Assembly: GCF_019443425.1 (NCBI RefSeq)
Contig: NZ_CP080382.1
Location: forward strand, 186,001-250,000
Origin: Arthrobacter sp. PAMC25284
Lineage (GTDB): Bacteria; Actinomycetota; Actinomycetes; Actinomycetales; Micrococcaceae
Reading direction: 5' to 3'
DNA length: 64,000 bases
This document shows positions 46,377 through 56,574 of this stretch, one piece after another. The notes below the pieces were generated by a model that saw only the letters and a program-made list of their open reading frames with translations, was not told the DNA's origin and did not search any database. Numbering within the stretch: position 1 is the first letter of the stretch; the number at the start of each line of letters is the position of its first letter. The position numbers and the translations under genes are program-made.

Positions 46377-47757
46377 GTGTCGCAAGCAGCAGGGATTCCG
46401 GCGGGACGGCGGATAGCCGTCATCGGCAGTGGCGTCGCGGGGCTGACCGCAGCCTACGTGCTGAACGGTCAGGACCGCGTGACCCTCTTCGAGGCGGACT
46501 CCCGGCTGGGCGGCCACGCCCACACCCATGACGTGCCCCAGGCGGACGGCTCGACCCTCGCCGTGGACACCGGCTTCATTGTCCACAACGAGCGGACCTA
46601 TCCCACTCTGCTGCGGCTCTTCGCAGAACTGGGCGTCGAAACCCAGGACTCGGAAATGAGCATGTCCGTCCGCTGCGACGGCTGCGGCCTTGAATACGCC
46701 GGAGCCCGGGGAGGTGCCCGCGGTATCATTCCCCGGCCATCGGCCCTGCTGCGCGGCCGCTACCTGCTGATGCTGCTGGAAGTCACCCGTTTCCACCGCC
46801 GGGCGCGTTCGTTGATCGACGCAGCGGAAAAGCCGGCGCCGACCGGAGAGGCCGACCTGACCCTCGGGGAGTTCCTGGCCCGGGAGAAGTTCAGCAGCTA
46901 CTTCATCTCCCACTTCATGACGCCGGTGGTGAGCGCCGTGTGGTCCTGCGACCCCACGACTGCCCTGGCCTACCCGGGCCCGGTACCTCTTCACGTTCCT
47001 CGGCCACCACGGCCTGCTCGGGGTCAAGGGATCTCCCCAGTGGCGGACCGTGACTGGTGGTTCACGCAGTTACGTTGACAAACTCGCCGCGACCCTGCCG
47101 GATGTCCGGCTCTCCAGCCCCGTCACCGGCGTAGTCCGCGGCGCTGACAGTGTGAACGTCACCACCGTGCACGGCACCGAAACCTTCGACGCCGTGGTGA
47201 TCGCCACCCACCCGGAACAGGCCCTGCACATGCTCTCCGACGCCTCGGCCGCAGAGCAGGAGGCCTTGGCAGGCATGCCGTATTCCGTCAATCAGACCCT
47301 TTTCCACCGGGACGAAGCAGTCCTGCCCGCGGCCGCCAACGCCCAGGCTTCCTGGAATTACCGTTTGCCGTCCTGCGATGCACGTCCTGACCGGGTCCTG
47401 GTCAGCTACGACATGACCCGCCTGCAACGGCTCGAACCCGCCGGCGGCGGACGCTACATCGTCAGCCTCGGCGAGTCCGAGCTCATCGGCGAGGACTCCG
47501 TACTGGACCGGATGGTCTACGAGCACCCGCAGTACACGCCGGAGTCCCTCCGGGCCCAGGAACAGATTTTGGCCCTCGGCGACGGCCGCCTGGCGTTCGC
47601 CGGCGCGTATCACGGCTGGGGCTTCCATGAGGACGGCGCCTTGTCCGGCGTCAAGGCAGCGGCCAGGCTGGGCCGCACCTGGGATCGGCTTCCCGCCAAT
47701 ACCGGCGCCGTCCAGGTTGATCCTGACTTGGTTCCCGTCCCCGCGGAGGGCCTGTGA
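46377..47757 (+). CDS. COG2907-type FAD-dependent oxidoreductase, apparent one-base frameshift near 46976
   Basis: An amine-oxidase-fold flavoprotein. The N-terminal Rossmann motif (AVIGSGVAGLTAAYVL) and FEADSRLGGHAHTH bind FAD; GFIVHNERTYPTLL is typical of the COG2907 group found next to DUF1365 and cyclopropane synthases. The first frame (GTG 46377) leaves coding after DPTTALAYP; the second, one base ahead, continues ARYLFTFLGHHGLLG to 47757. Removing one base of the GGG run at 46976-46978 gives a 459-residue protein. It overlaps the next gene by four bases. Confidence 0.88.
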
Positions 47758-48485
47758 CCACGCCGGCAGCGATCTACCGGACCTCCATCGCCCACGTCCG
47801 GCACACCCCGCTGAAAAACGCGTTCACCTACAGCAACTACAGCTGGTACGTGGACATAGACCACCTCCCGAAGCTGCCGCGCCTGCTGGCTCCGCTGGCC
47901 GGGATCCACGCCGCCGACCACCTGGGTGACCCGCACGGCACGCTCCGCGGCAACGTGGAGACGTTCCTCGCCACCCGGGGGATTGAACTCGACGGCGGCC
48001 GGATCACCATGCTGGCCAGCGCCCGGGTGTTCGGCTATGTCTTCAACCCGCTGTCCCTGTTCTGGTGCCACAACGCGGCGGGCGACCTGCGCTGTGTGGT
48101 CGCCGAGGTGCACAACACCTACGGCGAGCGTCACTGCTACGTTCTCGACACCGACGACGCCGGCCGGGCCAGCGTCCCGAAGGCGTTCTACGTTTCACCG
48201 TTCAACGACCTCCAGGGCGATTACCGGATGAAACTGCCCGAACCCGGCGAACGGCTCGCCGTCTCGATCGTCCTCGAACGCAACGGCCAGCAGCCCTTTA
48301 TCGCCACCATGGACGGCAAACGCCACGCAGCCACCGCCCGGAACATCCTCGCTGCGGCGCTCGCGGTCCCGCTGGCACCGCTTCGCGTCACCTTGCAGAT
48401 CCACTGGCAGGGCATCAAACTGTGGGCACGCCGCCTGCCGATCATCAAACGACCACACCACCCCTCACAGGAGGCAGTTCAGTGA
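47754..48485 (+). CDS. DUF1365 family protein
   Basis: A 243-residue protein that begins in the last bases of the flavoprotein gene. It has the DUF1365 pattern: an N-terminal RHTPLKNAFTYSNYSWYVD, then SARVFGYVFNPLSLFWCH, EVHNTYGERH and KAFYVSPFNDLQGDY. The family has no proven activity but almost always sits with COG2907 flavoproteins and cyclopropane-type synthases, so a role in modifying membrane fatty acids is likely (inference). Its stop overlaps the next start. Confidence 0.9.
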   Translation: MTTPAAIYRTSIAHVRHTPLKNAFTYSNYSWYVDIDHLPKLPRLLAPLAGIHAADHLGDPHGTLRGNVETFLATRGIELDGGRITMLASARVFGYVFNPLSLFWCHNAAGDLRCVVAEVHNTYGERHCYVLDTDDAGRASVPKAFYVSPFNDLQGDYRMKLPEPGERLAVSIVLERNGQQPFIATMDGKRHAATARNILAAALAVPLAPLRVTLQIHWQGIKLWARRLPIIKRPHHPSQEAVQ

Positions 48486-49918
48486 CATTGACAGAAGCGA
48501 CCGGATCCGCCGCAGGGCGGGGACACGAGGCCGCCGCGGCCGCAGGCCTTGGCGCAGTTCCCGGCACTGTCCCCACTGACGCCCTCCCCGCGGGCCGCGT
48601 TCCCTACGCGGTGCCGCCGGCGCCGGACACCATTGACCCGGAGATCTGGCCCGGCATCGCCACTGTGCCCGCCAACCTCAAGGCCAACCTGGCCGGCCGC
48701 ACCGCCGCCGCCATCTTCAAAGCCGCCGTCCGCCGGCTTCCCATCCAAGTCCGCTACCCGGACGGGACCGTACTGGGTAAAGCCATGCCGGCCGGCCACA
48801 GCGTTCCGGTCATGATCATCAACCGGCCCGGGGCCTTCGCTACCCGGCTGGGCGACGGCGGACTGATCGGCCTGGGCGAGTCTTACATGGCCGGTGACTG
48901 GGACGCCGAGGACCTCACGGCAGTCATGGAAGTGTTCGCCGCCCGGGTCGGAAGCCTGGTACCGGAACCCCTGCAGAAATTCCGCGCCCTGTACCTGCCG
49001 CGCCAGCCGCGGAAGGAACGCAACACCGAGAAGAACACCCGTTCCAACATCTCCCGGCACTACGACCTCTCCAATAAACTTTTCGCCTCGTTCCTGGACA
49101 GCACCATGACCTACTCCAGCGCGCTGTTCCCGGCAACCGGCGCGGCCCTGAAAAACGTTGACTGGGATTCCCTGGTTGACGCCCAGCAGGCCAAGATTGA
49201 CCGCCTGCTGGACAAAGCCGGCGTCACGAAGGGAACCCGCGTGCTGGAAATCGGCACCGGCTGGGGTGAGCTCGCCCTGCGCGCCGCCGAACGCGGCGCC
49301 ACCGTCTATTCCGTGACGCTCTCCAGCGAACAGCAGGAACTGGCCCGCCAGCGCGTGGCCGAAGCCGGTTACGCCGACGCCGTCAGTATTGACCTGAAGG
49401 ACTACCGCGCCGTCGAGGGCGAGTTTGACGCCGTCGTCTCAGTGGAGATGATCGAGGCCGTCGGCTACGAATACTGGGCCACGTACTTCCAGACGATCGA
49501 ACGTGTCCTCGCGCCGGGCGGCAAAGTGGCCATCCAGGCGATTACGATCGCTCACGACCGCTTGCTCGCCACCCGCTCCAGCTACACCTGGGTGCACAAG
49601 TACATCTTCCCCGGCGGCGTTATCCCGTCCGTCCGGGCCATCGAGGAGATCACGGAAAAGCAGACCGGACTCCGGGTCCGCGAACGCCTCGCTATGGGCG
49701 ACCACTACGCGCAGACGCTGCGGCTGTGGGAGGAGCGCTTTATGGGACGCGCCGACGAGGTCCGGGCCATGGGCTTCGACGCGATCTTCCAGCGGATGTG
49801 GCTGTTCTACCTGTGCTACTCCCGCGCCGGGTTTGAGACCGGATACCTTGACGTCCAGCAGATCGTCCTGGACAAGGCGCCCGCCGCCGGGTACCGCGGC
49901 AAGGGTACCAAGGCATAG
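48482..49918 (+). CDS. Cyclopropane-fatty-acyl-phospholipid synthase family methyltransferase
   Basis: A 478-residue SAM-dependent enzyme that adds a methyl or methylene group to double bonds of phospholipid acyl chains. The C-terminal half has the CFA core: HYDLSNKLFASFLDSTMTYS near residue 197, the SAM loop VLEIGTGWGELAL near residue 250, and the DYRAVEGEFDAVVSVEMIEAVG region. Residues 1-60 are a disordered linker. GTG 48482 overlaps the DUF1365 stop. Products could be cyclopropane, 10-methyl or furan fatty acids; the sequence alone does not decide. Confidence 0.9.
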   Translation: MTLTEATGSAAGRGHEAAAAAGLGAVPGTVPTDALPAGRVPYAVPPAPDTIDPEIWPGIATVPANLKANLAGRTAAAIFKAAVRRLPIQVRYPDGTVLGKAMPAGHSVPVMIINRPGAFATRLGDGGLIGLGESYMAGDWDAEDLTAVMEVFAARVGSLVPEPLQKFRALYLPRQPRKERNTEKNTRSNISRHYDLSNKLFASFLDSTMTYSSALFPATGAALKNVDWDSLVDAQQAKIDRLLDKAGVTKGTRVLEIGTGWGELALRAAERGATVYSVTLSSEQQELARQRVAEAGYADAVSIDLKDYRAVEGEFDAVVSVEMIEAVGYEYWATYFQTIERVLAPGGKVAIQAITIAHDRLLATRSSYTWVHKYIFPGGVIPSVRAIEEITEKQTGLRVRERLAMGDHYAQTLRLWEERFMGRADEVRAMGFDAIFQRMWLFYLCYSRAGFETGYLDVQQIVLDKAPAAGYRGKGTKA

Positions 49919-49931
49919 CGCGTTGCCCCGA

Positions 49932-49959
49932 CGGCGCCCGGGCCACTGCCCGGGCGCCG
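49932..49959 (+). terminator. GC-rich hairpin after the lipid-modification operon
   Basis: A 12-bp stem (49932-49943 with 49948-49959) around CACT, 14 bases after the operon stop, without a T-run of its own. It is backed up by the hairpin at 49985. Confidence 0.6.
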
Positions 49960-49984
49960 GCCGGCAGCTGCATTATGAGGACCC

Positions 49985-50013
49985 AAGGCGGGCACCCCGG
50001 TGCCCGCCTTTTT
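49985..50013 (+). terminator. Intrinsic terminator
   Basis: Bases 49985-49996 pair with 49999-50010 and are followed by a T-run, a standard rho-independent terminator. Confidence 0.88.
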
Positions 50014-50216
50014 CGTGTTCCGGACCACCGCCGGTGGTGTTGTGAACCACGACGGCGGCGCGCCGCGACACGCCGCCGCGGACACGACACGCGGGGCCAT
50101 TAATTGTGGCTAAGTAGTCCACAGGGTGTGGATTACTCCGGCAGAAACTGCGCCAATCCGGGTGTTTTCCAGACCCTGTCCTGTGGATTAAAGGTGTGTT
50201 AAATGACATACTTGTA
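50014..50216 (+). other. Upstream part of the nrd control region
   Basis: About 200 bases with no gene. It holds a TCCACA-GGG-TGTGGA inverted repeat (50118-50132) and two TGTGGATTA sites (50127-50135, 50182-50190), each one base from a DnaA box. Confidence 0.5.
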
Positions 50217-50264
50217 ATACATCATCTAGGGGTCCAAGCGGGACTCTTGCACTACATGTAGTAT
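50217..50264 (+). promoter_or_regulatory. Pair of NrdR boxes upstream of nrdH
   Basis: The better site, 50249-50264, matches the known NrdR box pattern (ACACWATATATWGTGT) at about 12 of 16 positions, with a symmetric ACTACATGTAGT core. A weaker site at 50217-50232 has its centre 32 bases away, about three helical turns, the known spacing of NrdR box pairs. They should let ATP/dATP-sensing NrdR repress the ribonucleotide reductase operon. Confidence 0.7.
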
Positions 50265-50465
50265 CGAATTACAGTTCAAGCGGAACATCAGCGCGAGGCG
50301 GCCGGAGCGATCCGGCCACGGACGCCGCCCCCGCAGGCAAGGCCGTCACGGACAGAAAATCCCGTCCGGACCCGCCCGGCGAACACGCTGATACGACTGC
50401 TGGCAAGACCGATGATTCACCGCAAAAACGCTGTATCGAAGACTTCAACAAAGGGGACAGGGACC

Positions 50466-50712
50466 ATGACCGTAACGGTTTACACGAAGCCGGCCTGTGT
50501 TCAGTGCAACGCAACCTACCGCGCGCTGGACAAGAAGGGCATCACCTATCAGAGTGTCGACATTTCCCAGGATGCCGAGGCGCTGGAACGCCTGAAGTCC
50601 CTGGGCTACCTGCAGGCGCCGGTCGTCGTCACGGACCGGGACCACTGGTCCGGCTTCCGTCCGGACAAGATTGAAGAACTGGCGCAGGGCCGCCGCCGTC
50701 GCTGTAGCCTGA
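50466..50712 (+). CDS. nrdH: Glutaredoxin-like NrdH, apparent one-base frameshift near its end
   Basis: The electron donor for class Ib ribonucleotide reductase. It has the redox pair CVQC (residues 11 and 14) and the NrdH signature [12 protein letters not shown]. The current frame runs on to 50777 with a tail unlike the family ([14 protein letters not shown]). Dropping one G of the GGG run at 50687-50689 gives AQAAAVAVA and a stop at 50712, a normal 81-residue NrdH. ATG 50466 follows a G-rich ribosome-binding site. First gene of nrdHIE. Confidence 0.92.
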
Positions 50713-50782
50713 AACGCCCCCGAAGCCGCTGGCAGGGGAAGGCCTGGCGGCCCAGGAAATCACATCAGTTGAGGTGACTCGA

Positions 50783-51286
50783 ATGCCTGAACCGGCAATT
50801 ATGGAGGAACCGTTGGCTGGGGAAACTGCCGGGACGGCAGCATCCATCACCAGAGCATCCAGCACCACGCACAGCAGTTTGATCTATTTTTCCTCCACCT
50901 CGGAGAACACCAAGCGCTTCGTCGACAAGCTCGGAGTCGACGCGGCGCGGATGCCGCTCCACCCGCGGGACGCACCGTTGGTGGCGCGGGAACCCTATGT
51001 GCTCGTGGTGCCCACCTATGGGGGCACTGGGGGAGAAGGATCCGTTCCCAAACAGGTCATCCGGTTTCTGAACGACCCGGGAAACCGGGAGCTGATCCGC
51101 GGAGTGATCGGCGCGGGAAACACAAATTTCGGGGACAACTACTGCATGGCGGGGGACATCATCGCCGCGAAGTGCCAGGTACCGCACCTGTACCGCTTCG
51201 AACTCATGGGGACGCCGGAAGACGTTGCCCGCGTACAACAAGGATTGGAAGAGTTTTGGACACGACTGTCTCAGACACAGCAGTAA
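50783..51286 (+). CDS. nrdI: Ribonucleotide reductase flavodoxin NrdI
   Basis: A 167-residue flavodoxin-like protein that helps load the Mn cofactor of NrdF. The FMN-binding [10 protein letters not shown] near residue 36 and [12 protein letters not shown] are present, and [14 protein letters not shown] carries the conserved cysteine. ATG 50783 follows GAGG at 50771-50774; GTG 50774 is less likely. The N-terminal 28 residues are an extension compared with the minimal protein. It overlaps nrdE. Confidence 0.95.
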   Translation: MPEPAIMEEPLAGETAGTAASITRASSTTHSSLIYFSSTSENTKRFVDKLGVDAARMPLHPRDAPLVAREPYVLVVPTYGGTGGEGSVPKQVIRFLNDPGNRELIRGVIGAGNTNFGDNYCMAGDIIAAKCQVPHLYRFELMGTPEDVARVQQGLEEFWTRLSQTQQ

Positions 51287-53469
51287 CTGAGGGCTCAGGC
51301 TCACACGCGCGCACCGCCGTCGCCGTCGGGAAGCAGGACAAGCCCGAGATGCCGGCCGCCTACAAGGGCCTTGGCTATCACGAACTCAACGCCATGCTCA
51401 ACCTCTATGGCCCGAACGGTGAGATCCAGTTCGAAGCGGACCGCGAGGCTGCGCACCAGTACTTCCTGCAGCACGTGAACAACAACACCGTGTTCTTCCA
51501 CGACCTCGAGGAAAAGCTCGACTACCTCGTCAAGAACGAGTACTACGAGCGCGAAACCCTCGACCAGTACACGATGAACTTCATCCGCGAGCTCTACAAG
51601 CGCGCCTACAAGAAGAAGTTCCGCTTCGAGACCTTCCTTGGCGCCTTCAAGTTCTACACCTCCTACACGCTGAAGACCTTCGACGGCAAGCGTTTCCTGG
51701 AGCGCTACGAGGACCGCGTCTGCATGGTGGCCCTGCACCTGGCGCGCGGCGATGAGCAGCTCGCCACCCAGATGATGGACGAGATCATCGAAGGCCGCTT
51801 CCAGCCGGCCACCCCCACGTTCCTGAACGCCGGCAAGCGCCAGCGCGGTGAGCTGGTCTCCTGCTTCCTGCTCCGCATCGAAGACAACATGGAGTCGATC
51901 GGCCGCTCCATCAACTCCGCGCTGCAGCTCTCCAAGCGCGGCGGCGGCGTCGCCTTCGCCCTGACCAACATCCGCGAGGTCGGCGCGCCGATCAAGCAGA
52001 TCGAGAACCAGTCCTCCGGTGTGATCCCCGTGATGAAGCTCCTCGAGGACAGCTTCTCCTACGCCAACCAGCTCGGTGCCCGCCAGGGCGCCGGCGCGGT
52101 GTACCTGCACGCCCACCACCCGGACATCTACCGCTTCCTGGACACCAAGCGGGAGAACGCGGACGAGAAGATCCGGATCAAGACCCTCTCGCTCGGCGTT
52201 GTGATCCCGGACATCACCTTCGAGCTGGCCAAGAAGGATGAGGACATGTACCTGTTCTCGCCGTACGACGTCGAAAAGGTTTACGGCATGCCGTTCTCCG
52301 ACGTCTCGGTCACCGAGAAGTACTACGAGATGGTCGACGACGCCCGGATCAAGAAGACCAAGATCAAGGCGCGTGAGTTCTTCCAGACCCTCGCCGAGAT
52401 CCAGTTCGAATCCGGCTACCCGTACATCATGTTCGAGGACACCGTGAACCGGGCCAACCCGATCGACGGCAAGATCATCATGTCCAACCTGTGCTCGGAG
52501 ATCCTCCAGGTCTCCCAGCCCACGACGTACCACGATGACCTGTCCTACGACCAGACCGGCAAGGACATCTCCTGCAACCTGGGTTCGCTGAACATTGCGA
52601 AGGCCATGGATTCGCCGGACTTCGGCCTGACCATCGAGACGGCCATCAGGACGCTCTCGGCCGTCTCGGACATGTCCAACATCACCTCGGTGCCCTCGAT
52701 CGCCCGCGGCAACGACCAGTCCCACGCGATCGGCCTGGGACAGATGAACCTGCACGGGTACCTGGCCCGCGAGCGGGTCCACTACGGTTCCGAAGAGGGC
52801 CTGGACTTCACCAACATCTACTTCTACTCGGTGGTCTTCCACGCGATCCGGGCCTCGAACCTGCTCTCGATCCAGACCGGCCAGACGTTCGGCGGCTTCG
52901 AGAAGTCCAAGTACGCGTCCGGCGAGTTCTTCGACAAGTACACCGAGCAGGAATGGGTCCCGCAGACTGAGAAGGTTGCGGAGCTTTTCAAGAACATCCA
53001 CATCCCCACCCAGGCTGACTGGCGCGAGCTGAAGGCTTCCGTCATGGAGCACGGCATCTACAACCAGAACCTGCAGGCTGTCCCGCCGACCGGCTCAATC
53101 TCCTACATCAACAACTCCACCTCCTCGATCCACCCGGTGGCGTCCAAGATTGAGATCCGCAAGGAAGGCAAGCTGGGCCGCGTGTACTACCCGGCGCCGT
53201 ACCTGACGAACGACAACCTGGAGTACTACCAGGACGCTTACGAGATCGGCTTCGAGAAGGTCATCGACACATACGCCGCCGCGACGCAGCACGTGGACCA
53301 GGGCCTGTCCCTCACGCTGTTCTTCAAGGACACCGCCACCACGCGGGAAATCAACAAGGCCCAGATTTACGCCTGGAAGAAGGGCATCAAGACCATCTAC
53401 TACATCCGTCTCCGCCAGCTCGCGCTGGAGGGCACGGAGGTGGAGGGTTGCGTTTCATGTGCCCTGTAA
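51256..53469 (+). CDS. nrdE: Class Ib ribonucleotide reductase, catalytic subunit
   Basis: The large subunit, which reduces ribonucleoside diphosphates to deoxy forms. At 737 residues it has the expected Ib form without an ATP cone. Redox-active positions are visible in [13 protein letters not shown], in [10 protein letters not shown], and at the C-terminal GCVSCAL. TTG 51256, inside the end of nrdI, is the best start ([12 protein letters not shown]); a longer reading to 51172 would overlap nrdI deeply. Confidence 0.96.
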   Translation: MDTTVSDTAVTEGSGSHARTAVAVGKQDKPEMPAAYKGLGYHELNAMLNLYGPNGEIQFEADREAAHQYFLQHVNNNTVFFHDLEEKLDYLVKNEYYERETLDQYTMNFIRELYKRAYKKKFRFETFLGAFKFYTSYTLKTFDGKRFLERYEDRVCMVALHLARGDEQLATQMMDEIIEGRFQPATPTFLNAGKRQRGELVSCFLLRIEDNMESIGRSINSALQLSKRGGGVAFALTNIREVGAPIKQIENQSSGVIPVMKLLEDSFSYANQLGARQGAGAVYLHAHHPDIYRFLDTKRENADEKIRIKTLSLGVVIPDITFELAKKDEDMYLFSPYDVEKVYGMPFSDVSVTEKYYEMVDDARIKKTKIKAREFFQTLAEIQFESGYPYIMFEDTVNRANPIDGKIIMSNLCSEILQVSQPTTYHDDLSYDQTGKDISCNLGSLNIAKAMDSPDFGLTIETAIRTLSAVSDMSNITSVPSIARGNDQSHAIGLGQMNLHGYLARERVHYGSEEGLDFTNIYFYSVVFHAIRASNLLSIQTGQTFGGFEKSKYASGEFFDKYTEQEWVPQTEKVAELFKNIHIPTQADWRELKASVMEHGIYNQNLQAVPPTGSISYINNSTSSIHPVASKIEIRKEGKLGRVYYPAPYLTNDNLEYYQDAYEIGFEKVIDTYAAATQHVDQGLSLTLFFKDTATTREINKAQIYAWKKGIKTIYYIRLRQLALEGTEVEGCVSCAL

Positions 53470-53692
53470 CCGATATCGGTTGATTACGGCATAGGTACGA
53501 CGGCGGGCGCCCGCCCGCCGTCGTACACAAGACTTAAAAGCTTGAGGAGCCATGCGACAACATGACTCCTCAATATGTCCCGGTAACGAGACAGTTCCAA
53601 GTTCAACCCTGGACTGTTGAGTTTACAGGAGTTCTCGGTCGTCCGTCGACGACCCTCCACCCGGGCATTGCACCCGGAAGGAGTTGATAGCC

Positions 53693-53752
53693 ATGGCGAC
53701 TGTACGACGTACGATTCGCCGCACTATCCGCGTCACGATCCGCCCCATGTAG
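53693..53752 (+). CDS. 19-residue Arg/Thr/Ile-repeat ORF
   Basis: A tiny reading frame, MATVRRTIRRTIRVTIRPM, with a strong ribosome-binding site (GGAAGGAG, 53676-53683) before ATG 53693. Its TIR repeats and high arginine content (6 of 19) are unusual. It could be a translated regulator of the downstream genes, a peptide, or chance. It lies between nrdE and the next small gene. Confidence 0.4.
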   Translation: MATVRRTIRRTIRVTIRPM

Positions 53753-53800
53753 GGCCGAACGTGTCCCACTCGTAGACTCGGCAGAGAGGAGGAAGCCGCT

Positions 53801-53899
53801 ATGGCCAAGGGTTCATACCGCAGCGCCAAGACCGGCCGTTATGTCACGCCGAAGTACGGAAAGTCGCACCCGTCGACAACCGTAAAAGAGTCCAAGTAA
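53801..53899 (+). CDS. 32-residue basic protein
   Basis: A small protein (MAKGSYRSAKTGRYVTPKYG, then SHPSTTVKESK) after a strong GAGAGGAGG site at 53784-53792. Proteins of this form, with SYRSA.TGRYV, are, as far as I remember, widespread small basic proteins in actinobacteria of unknown role. It is followed by a terminator at 53940-53979. Confidence 0.65.
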   Translation: MAKGSYRSAKTGRYVTPKYGKSHPSTTVKESK

Positions 53900-53939
53900 G
53901 GCAGATGCAGTCTGCTCTTTGACGGATTGACATCTCCTC

Positions 53940-53979
53940 GCCAATGAGTGGGTCCATAGTTGTGGACCCACTCATTGGC
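53940..53979 (+). terminator. Terminator between the nrdHIE transcript and nrdF
   Basis: A 17-bp perfect stem (53940-53956 with 53963-53979) around TAGTTG, then TTTCT. It separates the two small ORFs from nrdF. Confidence 0.85.
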
Positions 53980-54067
53980 GTAGTTTCTCTGGTGTGTTGC
54001 CTGAAAGTCGGGCGTGGACACCCCCCACTGCACAGGGATGTCGGTCAGATTCTGGCGACTTAGCGAC

Positions 54068-54073
54068 TAGAAT
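54068..54073 (+). promoter_or_regulatory. -10 box of an nrdF promoter
   Basis: TAGAAT at 54068-54073, about 58 bases before nrdF and after the terminator, suggests that nrdF has its own promoter. Confidence 0.45.
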
Positions 54074-54109
54074 TGATAGCTGAACGCTGGACATTTTCCG
54101 GCGCGCTAA

Positions 54110-55281
<1,172 letters not shown>

Positions 55282-55694
55282 ACCCGTGCCGTCGCTGCCT
55301 TTTCGGAGCGTATCGAGGCGGTGTTTGAGTCCGTGTGTACGCGGGAGGCGGTGAGACGAATCCGGGAGTCTCGGTTCTGATGGGACTTTTTTGACTGTCC
55401 GGTTAGGGCATATCCCTGCCTGACGTCAGGTGAGTACCGATACTCGCGGCAAATTGGGATGTGTTGCGGCATTCCTGACACCTTGCCGTGAGGCTCTACG
55501 GGGTCACGCTGACACTCGCCGCGAGAAGGCCACCGGCAGAACGTACGAAGGCCGCCGGGAGCGATTCTGGCCGCTTTTTCTCGCTGCCTATCGAAGATAA
55601 GGCGGCCGTGGTAACTTCTGCTTGGATTAGGAGTTCCTCATGCGATTGCCTTCCAATCCGGCTCCTGATACCGCTTTCGAAAGCAGAGGCAACG

Positions 55695-55967
55695 ATGGCA
55701 ACTCTATTGATCTTCCATGAGGTCGACGACGTTGACCACTGGCTCAGCTCGCCGCGACGCCAGGAACTCTTCGGACCTATGGGAATGACTGTTCGAACCT
55801 TTGTCGACCCGGCGAAAACCAACCGCGTCGGCCTGATCATCGAAGTCCCGGACATGGATACGTTCCAGCGAATGATGGAATCCGAGGCAGCGGCCGACGC
55901 CATGAAATTCGACGGCGTACGCCCGGACACGATCCTGATGCTGGTCGAACCCGAGCCCAGCACCTGA
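55695..55967 (+). CDS. Small protein of unknown function (90 aa)
   Basis: A 90-residue protein (MATLLIFHEVDDVDHWLSSP to VRPDTILMLVEPEPST) with an alternating strand-helix pattern like small ABM/ferredoxin-like barrels (IFHEVDDVDHWL, GLIIEVPDMDTFQRMMES). The fold guess is inference. GAGG precedes ATG 55695. Readings starting further upstream look non-coding. Confidence 0.65.
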   Translation: MATLLIFHEVDDVDHWLSSPRRQELFGPMGMTVRTFVDPAKTNRVGLIIEVPDMDTFQRMMESEAAADAMKFDGVRPDTILMLVEPEPST

Positions 55968-56280
55968 CCCGGGGACGTAGTGCTGGCGGGTCTTTTGAGG
56001 CGTGCAGCCGCTCATACCTGCAATCTTCCGCCGGAGGGCGGTTCGTTTGGCTGGCCCCGCGGGTCGTTCAGGTGGCTGGCCTGGCACGCCCAGAAACACC
56101 GCGGTTCCGGCCGGGGCCACCGAGGCAGAGTCGCGTGGAAACGCGACGAGTGCACATGGGACCATCCGGATTGTCCATGCCTGGCGCGAACGAACGACTG
56201 CTGCCGCAGAAATACGCGGTGAAGCGATGGTCCTCGGGACCAAGTGGCCTGTCCATCACATCTTCTCCTCCGTGTGAGAG
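55968..56280. other. Intergenic region upstream of the toxin-antitoxin operon
   Basis: About 310 bases with no convincing gene. A small GTCGCG/CGCGAC hairpin lies near 56130-56148. I see nothing else. Confidence 0.4.
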
Positions 56281-56327
56281 ATGCATCAGATGTACATCTA
56301 ATGCTTGCGGATGTACATTTGATGCAT
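56281..56327 (+). promoter_or_regulatory. Autoregulatory operator and promoter of the toxin-antitoxin operon
   Basis: Two 17-base arms, 56281-56297 and 56311-56327, are inverted copies with one mismatch, separated by 13 bases. The right arm contains the -10 box TACATT (56314-56319) and the first two bases of the antitoxin ATG at 56326. The left arm also contains a 12-base palindrome (56289-56300). A Phd-type antitoxin is expected to bind such repeats. Confidence 0.75.
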
Positions 56328-56574
56328 GTCGACCATCAACATCACGGACGCGCGATCACACTTGCCGGAACTCATCGAAAAGGCCGAGTCCGAGCCGGTA
56401 TTCATTGAACGCCGCGGACATCGGGCGGCGGTTCTACTATCGCCAGAGCGATATGAGCAGATGCTTGATGCTTTGGAAGAAGTCGAGGACATTGCGGCGT
56501 TCGATGCAGCAATGGCGGAAGAAGGCGGGAACATTCCCTGGGTACAAGTGAAGGCGGATCTGGGCTGGGCATGA
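56326..56574 (+). CDS. Phd/YefM family antitoxin
   Basis: An 82-residue antitoxin with the N-terminal Phd/YefM DNA-binding fold (INITDARSHLPELIEKAES, then PVFIERRGHRAAVLLSPERYEQML) and an acidic C-terminal tail that should wrap the toxin. ATG 56326 has no ribosome-binding site and lies six bases after a -10 box, so it is probably leaderless. It overlaps the toxin gene by four bases. Confidence 0.92.
   Translation: MSTINITDARSHLPELIEKAESEPVFIERRGHRAAVLLSPERYEQMLDALEEVEDIAAFDAAMAEEGGNIPWVQVKADLGWA

Noticed and set aside
50118..50190. DnaA-box-like sites as a replication origin
   Set aside because: There are only two imperfect boxes, no AT-rich unwinding region, and neither dnaA nor dnaN nearby.
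53839..54033. 64-codon minus-strand ORF over the terminator before nrdF
   Set aside because: It crosses a perfect terminator hairpin and has no ribosome-binding site.
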